From Afipia sp. (GTDB lineage: Bacteria > Pseudomonadota > Alphaproteobacteria > Rhizobiales > Xanthobacteraceae), in contig JAFVHU010000137.1 of assembly GCA_017474385.1 (NCBI GenBank), forward strand, positions 1-52,601: 52,601 nt of DNA, in the 5' to 3' direction. The notes beneath the pieces were generated by a model that was given only the letters and a program-made list of their open reading frames with translations, made no database searches and had not been told where the DNA came from. Both the position numbers and the translations under genes were made by a program. Shown one piece after another: positions 23,331 through 30,241 of this stretch. How positions within the stretch are numbered: position 1 is the first letter of the stretch; every line of letters begins with the position of its first letter.

Positions 23331-23975
23331 ATGGCATTGACGACAGTGGCCAAGGCCAAAAAAGCCAAATCGGACAACAAGATGCCGGGTGAGAAACAAA
23401 AGCTGACAAAGGGTGAGCAGGCGCGGGAGCGAATTATTTCTGTCGCGGAAGCCATTTTTAACAAGCAGGGCTTCGACGGCGCATCGATGCGGGACATCGC
23501 CGCGGCCGCCGAGATGCAGCCTGCGTCAATGTACTATCACTTTGACTCCAAGGAGGAGTTGCTTTGGGCCGTTTGGGAGAAAGGCGGCGTCGAACTGCTC
23601 AACCGGGTCACTGATGCAATCGCAATCAAGACCGATCCTTGGCAGCGGATGGAAACAGCATGCGTTGCGCATGTCACAGGCTTGCTCGATTGGCGGCGCG
23701 CGAACCAGGTCTTGTTCGTGATGCCTCCCTGGCATTATCCGGAAAGCATCAAGGCAAGGGTCATTTCCCTGCGCGATGAATACGAAAAGATTTTCGCGGA
23801 CTTGATCGACGACCTTCCGTTGCGACCCAAGGTCGACAAGCGCTATCTGCGTCTCACTTTGATCGGGGCCCTTTCATGGTCGTTGTTCTGGTACAAAAAG
23901 GATCGCGATACGCCGGCATCCATCGCAAAGCAAATTCTTGTTATGCTCCGAACCGGCGTTGATAAGACGAGTTGA
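23331..23975 (+). CDS. TetR-family transcriptional regulator
   Basis: The protein has 214 residues with a lysine-rich N-terminal extension and then the TetR DNA-binding domain: ARERIISVAEAIFNKQGFDG, ASMRDIAAAAEMQPASMYYH, FDSKEELLWAVWEKG. The C-terminal ligand domain resembles acyl-CoA-sensing members (AcrR/FadR-like). It is transcribed away from the hydratase pair. The tandem repeat operators in the intergenic region suggest that it represses both itself and the catabolic genes until a CoA ester accumulates. Confidence 0.87.
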   Translation: MALTTVAKAKKAKSDNKMPGEKQKLTKGEQARERIISVAEAIFNKQGFDGASMRDIAAAAEMQPASMYYHFDSKEELLWAVWEKGGVELLNRVTDAIAIKTDPWQRMETACVAHVTGLLDWRRANQVLFVMPPWHYPESIKARVISLRDEYEKIFADLIDDLPLRPKVDKRYLRLTLIGALSWSLFWYKKDRDTPASIAKQILVMLRTGVDKTS

Positions 23976-24355
23976 ATTCGATGAGTCCTATCGTATCAGG
24001 CAGGCCGTGATGCGGTCATCCCTAGTCATTCAACATTGACACGGTTTGCGCGGGCCTTTCCAACGCCTAGGAAGGAAATTCTCCAATATCAAGACTGGAT
24101 GGCTGGAAGAAGTGAGAAGCTCCAATGCAGCGGCTTAAGGCATTCCTGATCTGGTTCTAGCACGCCGACCGACATGGCCTGATGCCGACCATCTTCTTCT
24201 CCGAAATACTCAATCGAGCAAAATACGAAGCCTGAATCGTGGTTCGTGCTCGTCGTACAATCGCCGAGAGCATCTCGATGAACTGTTTGGCAATGGCAAA
24301 TGCCGAGACAATCGTCACGGTAGCACAAGTCAGATTTGCTTGAGGCGGCGTAGCG
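23976..24355. other. Intergenic stretch, no supported gene
   Basis: A minus-strand frame of 79 residues (24089-24328, MCYRDDCLGICHC...) has no family pattern, no ribosome-binding site that I can see and an unusual Cys/His-rich start. I would not call it. No FNR-type box or terminator is evident. Confidence 0.4.
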
Positions 24356-25084
24356 CTATCTCGGACCCGGTTTGGCGGACGGGGCTTCGTGTCCTTCGGT
24401 CAGGCCGAAGAGCGCATTGGGATCGCGCAGCACGATCCGCTGACGTCCCCCTTCGACCAAACCGCGCTGCTCCCAGGAACTGAGGATGCGGCTGACCGTA
24501 TGCAGGGTCGTACCGGTCATCTCGGCTATATCCTGGCGGCTGATCGGAAAGTCAATCTCAATGCCCTCGCCGACCTTCTTGCCGGCCTGCTTCGCCAGTC
24601 GCAGAAGCACGTGCGCGACGCGCTGCTCAACTTGCTCGTTCGAGATCTCCATGATCCTGGCCTGTGTGTCCTGCAACCGGCTGCCCACGATTTGCAGCGC
24701 GCTGCTGGCTAGGCTCGGAAATCGGGCGAGAAGACGAGACCAAGAGGACGATGGCCAGACGAGGGCAATGCTGTCGACCGCAGCGACCGCGGTCGCCGGG
24801 TAATGCTTGAGGTTCATCGCCTGCGCGACGCCGAACAATTCCCCGGCCGACACGTACCGGACGACGGTTTGCTGTCCTTGAGGCGACGTCTTCTCGACCC
24901 GCAGATGGCCGTGCAGCAGAACGAAGAACCGGTCGGCGTCGGCGCCCTGATCGAACACCGCGGTATCCTTCGGATATCGCACCGAGCGAGCTTCCCTCAG
25001 CAGTTCCTCCTGCTCGACGGGCGTCAGGCCGGCGAACATCGGAAGAGCGGCGACCAGCGAGCGGTCGACAGAGGCCATCGTCAT
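24356..25084 (-). CDS. Crp/Fnr-family regulator of the DNR/NNR kind (1)
   Basis: This 242-residue activator has a cyclic-nucleotide-type sensor domain (FVLLHGHLRVEKTSPQGQQT, RYVSAGELFGVAQAM), a dimer helix, and the winged-helix FPISRQDIAEMTGTTLHTVSRILSSWEQRG. There are no cysteines at all, so it cannot hold an Fe-S cluster like FNR. DNR and NnrR, which sense nitric oxide through heme, are also of this type. A consensus FNR/NNR box 91 bases upstream suggests auto-control or control by the second regulator. An ATG two codons later (25078) is also possible. Confidence 0.85.
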   Translation of the reverse strand: MTMASVDRSLVAALPMFAGLTPVEQEELLREARSVRYPKDTAVFDQGADADRFFVLLHGHLRVEKTSPQGQQTVVRYVSAGELFGVAQAMNLKHYPATAVAAVDSIALVWPSSSWSRLLARFPSLASSALQIVGSRLQDTQARIMEISNEQVEQRVAHVLLRLAKQAGKKVGEGIEIDFPISRQDIAEMTGTTLHTVSRILSSWEQRGLVEGGRQRIVLRDPNALFGLTEGHEAPSAKPGPR

Positions 25085-25174
25085 TCTCTCTTTCGGTGGC
25101 GGACATTAAATCCTGTGCACGTAAACGGCAACTTTTCGTCGGGAAAACAAATATCCGCGCATTCGCCTGAAACC

Positions 25175-25188
25175 TTGAGCTGGCGCAA
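25175..25188. promoter_or_regulatory. FNR/FixK/NNR-type box before Crp/Fnr regulator 1
   Basis: TTGA-GCTGGC-GCAA, 91 bases before the start at 25084. It differs in one base from the box before pseudoazurin. Being palindromic, it could also serve plus-strand transcription towards the NnrS remnant. Confidence 0.68.
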
Positions 25189-25695
25189 ACCGGAACCCGG
25201 GACGGGGGATACTGACGGGGTAGGTTGATGATGCGACCGCGGTGGCACCGCGGGAGTGGCGCTCCCCTTCCCGGCCGGCGCTGCCGGATTGTCGCGACCG
25301 GCGGTCAACGAGACGGTAGGCAAAGAGTCGGCGCGGATCGGTCGGCTCGCTTAGGCGGCGCTAGAGGGAGTGTCAGTCTGCTTCGGGCTCGGCGGAGCAG
25401 CAAGAACAGCAGCCACACGTCCAAGGGCGACCATACAAGTATCGGCTCTAATGATGTGGGGGCGGTGGCAGTTTCACCCACCGTCTTTTTCCGCCACGTC
25501 GTGCACGAAGTCGTTCGAATGTCCGCATATCTCGTCTCCGGTTCCGCTGCTGCTGTCTGGCCGATGGCATGCTGGCAATCCTTGCTCGCGGAGCAACCGA
25601 TAGGCCCACGCGGGATTTGTGCCGCGACAAAGAACCAACGGCCACGACGACTATCGTACGGACAACAACGAGGATACGTCGTGGCGATAATGCAC
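25189..25695. other. Non-coding or decayed stretch
   Basis: I see no supported gene. Two dyads are present: TTGT-GCCGCG-ACAA at 25617-25630 and TTGCTC-GCG-GAGCAA near 25592-25606. Both only partly resemble FNR boxes. Arginine-rich open frames run through it in several frames, which is typical of non-coding GC-rich DNA. Confidence 0.4.
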
Positions 25696-25699
25696 AAAC

Positions 25700-25889
25700 G
25701 GAAGGCCTATCCGGGCTCGCGATCTTCTCTCGCGGATTCAGGCTCTTCTACTTTTTCGGCGCGATCTATGCGGGCGCGACCGCACTCGTCTGGCTGCCGG
25801 TGTCCGCCGGCGATCTTTCCCTGCCGACCGCGTTCGCCCTGCGGGGCGCCTCCTACGTACGCCGCGCGCGGCGCGAGGAATGGCGATAA
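25700..25889 (+). pseudogene. nnrS: 5' remnant of an nnrS gene
   Basis: One plus-strand frame reads GLAIFSRGFRLFYFFGAIYA, then GATALVWLPVSAGDLSLPTA and FALR. This corresponds to the first ~45 residues of NnrS proteins (FS.GFRPFFLFGA.YA....LVWLP...GEL.LP.AF.P.DWH.HEM). After FALRG the sequence leaves the family: the DWHxHEM metal-site segment is missing and the frame stops at 25887-25889. Only the beginning of nnrS has survived here. A much longer nnrS lies at the right end of the window. Confidence 0.6.
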
Positions 25890-27232
25890 TGGGTAATAAT
25901 CTTTCCAGGTGGACCATCACCTACTTCGCGGTTGCGATCACGTGGTTGCTGGCCGCCGAAGTGCTGATGGTTATCGGATTCGGTGCGCCGAGCGCCGACG
26001 TCGCGTCTCCCGACACGCTCGTGCTGGTACACGTAGTCTGCATCGGCTGGTTAAGTATGGCACTGTGCGGCGCCCTGTTCCAGTTCGTGCCGGTGCTCGT
26101 CGCCAAACCGCTCTTCTCTGAAAGATGGACGCTACCGGCGTTACTGCTTTTGAACGCAGGGTTGATGGCGCTGCTGGCGGGATTTCTGGCGTTGGGCGGT
26201 CGCATCCCTTGGTCGATCTCCCTGCTTCCAGTTGGGGCCATTATGCTTGTCGCAGGGTTCGCCGCGGTTTCAATCAATCTCGGCCTGACACTCTGGCGGG
26301 CCCGGCCGCTTCCGGCTCCCGCACGGTTCGTCGCAGTGGGTGTTGCCTGCATCTGCGCGACGGCGGCGATCGGCACCGTATTCGCACTCGCCCGTTCGGG
26401 GCGCATCGCCGAGCCGCTCGCCACGGATGCGTTGGCGTCAGGCGTCTCGATTCACGCGATCGCGGGTCTGGGAGGATGGCTGACGCTCACCGCAATGGGT
26501 GTGAGCTACCGGCTGCTGGCGATGTTCATGCTGGCTCCGGACGCCGATGCAAGGAAGATACGTGCGACGCTCTTAACGGGTGCGGGAACCATGGCCATCG
26601 CGATCGCGGGAGGTGTTTTCGCGGTCGTCGCAGAAGACGGCATCGACGCTGTACTTGTCCTTGCCGCGATTGCAGGATTGATGACCCTCGGCCTCTATGG
26701 GCGCGACGTGATCGCGTTGTTCCGCGGACGCAAGCGTCGCGCCCTTGAACTGAATATCCGCATGACGGCCTTATCTCTGGTCAGTTTGGCTGCGGTCGTT
26801 CTGCTCGGCGGGCTGCTGGCTGCCACGGGTTCGTTCGTTCGACACATCGGAGCGTTCGCCTTCCTGGGCGCCTTCGGTTGGTTGTCGGGACTGATCCTCG
26901 CAAAACTCTACAAGATCGTCGCTTTCCTCACTTGGCTTGAGGTCTACGGGTCAGTGATGGGACGAACGGCGACACCGCGCGTTCAGGATCTCGTCGTCGA
27001 ACGACGGGCCTCGAAATGGTTCTTCGTATACTTCCTGGCTGTCTGGGCCGCGACCGCCATGTTGCTCGTCGATGCGACGCTTGCTTTCCGCACTGCCGCG
27101 CTGGCCATGACGATCGCGACCGCCGGCATCGTCCGTGAGTTCGCAAGGGCCAGACGTCTCCTCGATGTCGCCGGCGCGCTGCGTCTGCCAGCGGGCGCAA
27201 TTGCCCCGCGGCTAGTGTTTTCCCGTAACTAA
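25889..27232 (+). CDS. Large polytopic membrane protein, denitrification-associated
   Basis: A 447-residue membrane protein with about twelve hydrophobic helices. Two histidine motifs stand out: LVHVVCIGWLSMALCGALFQ near residues 47-67 and SIHAIAGLGGWLTLTAMGVS near 190-210. The pattern of histidine followed by G-W resembles heme-copper-oxidase-like orphan proteins found in denitrification clusters. I do not know a biochemical role. The ATG at 25889 has AGGA at normal spacing; the ATG nine bases earlier does not. The DUF2249 gene follows after 16 bases. Confidence 0.72.
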   Translation: MGNNLSRWTITYFAVAITWLLAAEVLMVIGFGAPSADVASPDTLVLVHVVCIGWLSMALCGALFQFVPVLVAKPLFSERWTLPALLLLNAGLMALLAGFLALGGRIPWSISLLPVGAIMLVAGFAAVSINLGLTLWRARPLPAPARFVAVGVACICATAAIGTVFALARSGRIAEPLATDALASGVSIHAIAGLGGWLTLTAMGVSYRLLAMFMLAPDADARKIRATLLTGAGTMAIAIAGGVFAVVAEDGIDAVLVLAAIAGLMTLGLYGRDVIALFRGRKRRALELNIRMTALSLVSLAAVVLLGGLLAATGSFVRHIGAFAFLGAFGWLSGLILAKLYKIVAFLTWLEVYGSVMGRTATPRVQDLVVERRASKWFFVYFLAVWAATAMLLVDATLAFRTAALAMTIATAGIVREFARARRLLDVAGALRLPAGAIAPRLVFSRN

Positions 27233-27248
27233 CCGCAAGGAGCAAGAC

Positions 27249-27746
27249 ATGAAAGAATTCATCGACGTGGATGTCCGGCCGATCCTCCGCGCTGGCGGCG
27301 AGCCGTTCTCGACCATTATGGCGGCCCTCGCCTCACTTCAACCCGGTCAGGGTCTGCGACTTTTCGCAACCTTCAAGCCGATCCCGTTGTTCGGCGTCAT
27401 GGCAGATAAGGGCTTTGTGCATGAGGAAACCGAACTCCAGGACGGGGAGTGGGAAGTTCTGTTCCGTCCCATAGGCGCGCCGGCGCGGGCGCAGTCGGCG
27501 CCTTCCGTGGACGAGTGGCCCGATCCCATCGTGCGTCTCGACAATCGCGATCTCGATCCGCCGGAACCTATGGTGCGAATCCTGGCGGCGGTCGAAACGC
27601 TAAGTCCCGGCCAGATCATGTCGGCACAGCTGCGCCGCGAGCCGGTCTTTCTATTTCCCGAACTTGAGAAACGCGGGCATTCATGGCGGGGTGGTTTCAC
27701 GCCTGACGGTACCGCGTACGAGCTGACCGTAAGGATTGCGGGATGA
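27249..27746 (+). CDS. Tandem DUF2249-domain protein
   Basis: This 165-residue protein is made of two similar halves of about 75 residues: VDVRPILRAGGEPFSTIMAA, LQPGQGLRLFATFKP and later LDNRDLDPPEPMVRILAAVE, LSPGQIMSAQLRREP. DUF2249 resembles the small TusA/SirA fold and is repeatedly found next to NnrS, hemerythrin and DUF59 genes in denitrifying bacteria. Its exact role is unknown. AGGAG precedes the ATG. Its stop overlaps the next start (ATGA). Confidence 0.85.
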   Translation: MKEFIDVDVRPILRAGGEPFSTIMAALASLQPGQGLRLFATFKPIPLFGVMADKGFVHEETELQDGEWEVLFRPIGAPARAQSAPSVDEWPDPIVRLDNRDLDPPEPMVRILAAVETLSPGQIMSAQLRREPVFLFPELEKRGHSWRGGFTPDGTAYELTVRIAG

Positions 27747-28060
27747 CGATCATCGGATCCACGCTGGCCGCCCAGGTCAGGGACGCGCTGCGCGTCGTCA
27801 TCGATCCGGAGCTAGGTCTCAACATCGTTGATCTCGGATTCGTGTACGGCATTTTGGTCGAGGATGGAGCGGCGTGGATAGTCATGACGGCAACGACACC
27901 CGGTTGCCCCGCCACCGGGTTTCTCAAGGAAGGTGTGTCCAACAGCGCCCTTCGGGTCCCAGGCGTCAAATCGGTCGACGTCACGATGACGTTCGACCCA
28001 CCATGGACGCCTGCGCTGATGACGGCCGACGCGAGGGCTGAACTCGACTTCCGGAATTGA
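27743..28060 (+). CDS. DUF59/MIP18-family Fe-S assembly-type protein
   Basis: The 105-residue protein has the MIP18-like core: VIDPELGLNIVDLGFVYGI, VMTATTPGCPATGFLKEGV with the conserved cysteine in TPGCP, and VDVTMTFDPPWTP. Relatives (SufT, PaaD) help in maturing Fe-S proteins. The start overlaps the DUF2249 gene stop. Together with DUF2249 and the membrane protein it forms a three-gene unit beside two nitric-oxide-type regulators, so a role in repair or assembly of metal centres under nitrosative stress is a reasonable inference. Confidence 0.87.
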   Translation: MTIIGSTLAAQVRDALRVVIDPELGLNIVDLGFVYGILVEDGAAWIVMTATTPGCPATGFLKEGVSNSALRVPGVKSVDVTMTFDPPWTPALMTADARAELDFRN

Positions 28061-28147
28061 ACTTCGTATGAACCAAGTGGCATGGTTGCTTCGACCGGCC
28101 CGGGCACCCCTCGCCCACAACTGCCGATGTCGTGAACCAGAATTTGC

Positions 28148-29014
28148 TTACGTCAATGCCCGCAGCCAGGCGAGGCGAGCGATCGCGCACTCTGCGAGCG
28201 CCTGCATGGCTTCAAGACGATCGGGATCGCCGGAACTCTCGGCGCCCTCGAGGTAGGCATCAGCCAGCGCCTCGGCGATAATTTGCGCGTCGCATTGCTC
28301 AAGGTTCGCGGGAAATCGGCCGATCCCGGCCGCTTGAGCCGACATGCGCGTCGTTTCCTGAAGAAGCTCGCGCGCCCGATTGATCGCTTCGCCTTCGACG
28401 CGACGCTCCAGATCGGCGAGCTCTCCTGCTAGACGACGTTCCAGCGCCGCCGCATCGACTTGGGCGACATTGTCCTGCTCCACTGCGCGCATCTTTTCGT
28501 GCTCGCTATGATATGCGCGCCGCCGCTCCTTTCGCAATATGGCGACATGGCCCAATTCCTCCCGCGCCATGGCTTCTGCGGTCTGTTTGATCTCGGAATC
28601 TTCCGCAAATCCAGCGATGTATGACCAGAACGCGAAAGCGCGCTCCTCATTGCGCACCGCCATGGACAGCGCGCGGTAGGGTGTCATCAGTCTGGAGGTC
28701 ATAATTTCCGCGGCTGTCTCGCGATCGAACGTTTCGGGCGCCTCCCAGCGCACGAGCGCGGGATCGGGCGCTCTGCCGAGACGGGATTGCGACCAGCGCG
28801 CCACACTGTCGACATGTTCGAGCTCAGCTGCGGCAAGTTGCGCGAAGACGGCGGCGAGATCCGGCTTATTCTGATGTTGCATGTCTGCCGCAAGATCGTC
28901 GTACTTGCTGGCGGCTTCCTGTTCCATTGTATTCGCAAGCGCAAATAGCTCGTCGAGCGACTGCAGATTTCCTGCGGGCTCTCCTTTCAACAGCAAGGTT
29001 CGTGACAGCAGCAT
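28148..29014 (-). CDS. Ferritin-like / rubrerythrin-type di-iron protein
   Basis: This 288-residue helical protein carries two ExxH-type pairs of a ferritin-like di-iron site: LANTMEQEAASKYDDLA and AELEHVDSVARW in the first half, then RNEERAFAFWSYIAG and AREELGHVAILRKER in the second. A charged helical tail follows. Such proteins reduce peroxide or store iron in the cytoplasm. A perfect FNR/NNR box (TTGACTTGGCTCAA) lies 73 bases before the ATG at 29014, so it should be induced at low oxygen or by nitric oxide. A GTG nine codons upstream is an alternative start. Confidence 0.78.
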   Translation of the reverse strand: MLLSRTLLLKGEPAGNLQSLDELFALANTMEQEAASKYDDLAADMQHQNKPDLAAVFAQLAAAELEHVDSVARWSQSRLGRAPDPALVRWEAPETFDRETAAEIMTSRLMTPYRALSMAVRNEERAFAFWSYIAGFAEDSEIKQTAEAMAREELGHVAILRKERRRAYHSEHEKMRAVEQDNVAQVDAAALERRLAGELADLERRVEGEAINRARELLQETTRMSAQAAGIGRFPANLEQCDAQIIAEALADAYLEGAESSGDPDRLEAMQALAECAIARLAWLRALT

Positions 29015-29086
29015 GCTTCCCCGCCTGTTTCGATCCGGCACAACGTGATTTTACGGTAGATTAAGCATATTTAATCGGAAGTGGGT

Positions 29087-29100
29087 TTGACTTGGCTCAA
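29087..29100. promoter_or_regulatory. FNR/NNR-type box before the ferritin-like gene
   Basis: TTGA-CTTGGC-TCAA is a full match to the TTGA-N6-TCAA core of FNR, NnrR and DNR sites. It lies 73 bases before the start codon at 29014. Confidence 0.75.
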
Positions 29101-29226
29101 GGGCGGCTTCCGCCGCCGCATCGAGCGATAGGCGAGCGTTCCTGCAACCAATGTGTGACCTGCCCTTTGGTTGCGTTGGGCAGTCCGCAACCGAACTGCG
29201 ATCTTTTTCTAGTCTCGGCCAAGCTG

Positions 29227-29937
29227 TTAGTTGACGATCACTTCTGCGATCGCGCGAAGCTCCTTGAGCTTGGTCACGGTCAGCGTCTGATCGCGCGTGA
29301 ATAGCAACCCACGCTTTTCCCAATCCGTAAGAGCACGACTCACGGAATAGAGCGTGGTCCCAGCGATGTCAGCAATATCCTTGCGCCGCAGGGAAAGGCC
29401 TATGGTCGTTCCGAGCGACCCCTCTCTGCCGAATTGCCGAACCAGGCGAAGTATCGTGTGAGCTACACGCCGTTCGACGGATTGCGTGGAGACCTCCCGG
29501 AGGCGATTTTGCAGCTCAGCAAGACGTCTCCCCATGATTCTAAGAGCATTCAGCGCAACCTGAGGGTGGCGATGTATCAACCTGATCAGATCTGCCTCAC
29601 TCCAGCTTACCGCGACGGACGGCGCCATTGCATCGGCATCCGCGGGATATCGATGGTCAGTAAAGGCAGCCGCAACTCCGAATACTTCGCCGGACCCAAT
29701 GAATCTGATGACTATTTGCGCGCCATCGCTACCCGATTGTGAGATGCGCACGGTTCCTTGCAGGAGCGCGTGCGCCCGAACCCGCGTATCACCCTGATCG
29801 AATATCCTGGCATCTTTTGCAAAAATGAGGCGCCGAGCCGATTTGCGTGCCTCATCAAGAGCCGCCGCCGAAACTCCTCGAAATAGCTCGATGCTGGCAA
29901 GTTCTCGCCGGGATATTGGCGGATCGGAATCGGCCAT
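29227..29937 (-). CDS. Crp/Fnr-family regulator of the DNR/NNR kind (2)
   Basis: The 236-residue regulator has a sensor domain (ALLQGTVRISQSGSDGAQIV, FIGSGEVFGVAAAF), a dimer helix (RIMGRRLAELQNRLREVSTQ) and the helix-turn-helix LSLRRKDIADIAGTTLYSVSRALTDWEKRG. Like the other regulator it has no cysteine, so it is DNR/NNR-like and not an Fe-S FNR. The two are clear relatives. The ATG at 29937 (MADSDPPISRREL) is preferred over an open extension to 30015. It is divergent from nosR, with a palindromic FNR-type box between them, so it is the likely nos regulator. Confidence 0.85.
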   Translation of the reverse strand: MADSDPPISRRELASIELFRGVSAAALDEARKSARRLIFAKDARIFDQGDTRVRAHALLQGTVRISQSGSDGAQIVIRFIGSGEVFGVAAAFTDHRYPADADAMAPSVAVSWSEADLIRLIHRHPQVALNALRIMGRRLAELQNRLREVSTQSVERRVAHTILRLVRQFGREGSLGTTIGLSLRRKDIADIAGTTLYSVSRALTDWEKRGLLFTRDQTLTVTKLKELRAIAEVIVN

Positions 29938-30062
29938 TTTATTTACTTGATCCCGTGAGTTCCGATCATCGCAGTAGATTGCAATGCGGACGCTTGTTGA
30001 GAGTCGCAACTGCAAATCGATGATTTGTTCCTCTCTTTAGCCGGAACCGTGGGTCGCCGAGT

Positions 30063-30076
30063 TTGCGCCAGCGCAA
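30063..30076. promoter_or_regulatory. FNR/FixK/NNR-type box between regulator 2 and nosR
   Basis: TTGCGC-CA-GCGCAA is a perfect six-base dyad that matches TTGC-N6-GCAA. It lies 126 bases before the regulator start and 165 bases before the nosR start, in the only divergent control region of the nos operon. Confidence 0.68.
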
Positions 30077-30241
30077 ATCGAACCGCTTTCTTTGTTGATA
30101 GGTTGCGGGTGGTCTCCATGAGCGGAAGCGCACCTTAATGATGGAAATACTCGCAGGCCCCTCCAGGCCGTCCGCAACGACAGGCCGTTCCCAGAACGCG
30201 CCGGCGCGTCGAACACGCAAAACTACGTCTGTGTGCGTTCT

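Noticed and set aside
25592-25630. Two further FNR-like dyads (TTGCTC-GCG-GAGCAA and TTGT-GCCGCG-ACAA)
   Set aside because: Spacing or the fourth base deviates from the TTG(A/C)-N6-(T/G)CAA pattern, and no intact gene lies at the proper distance.
25225-25896. 223-residue plus-strand frame
   Set aside because: Arg/Ser-rich composition without any family pattern; a different frame in the same stretch carries the NnrS remnant.
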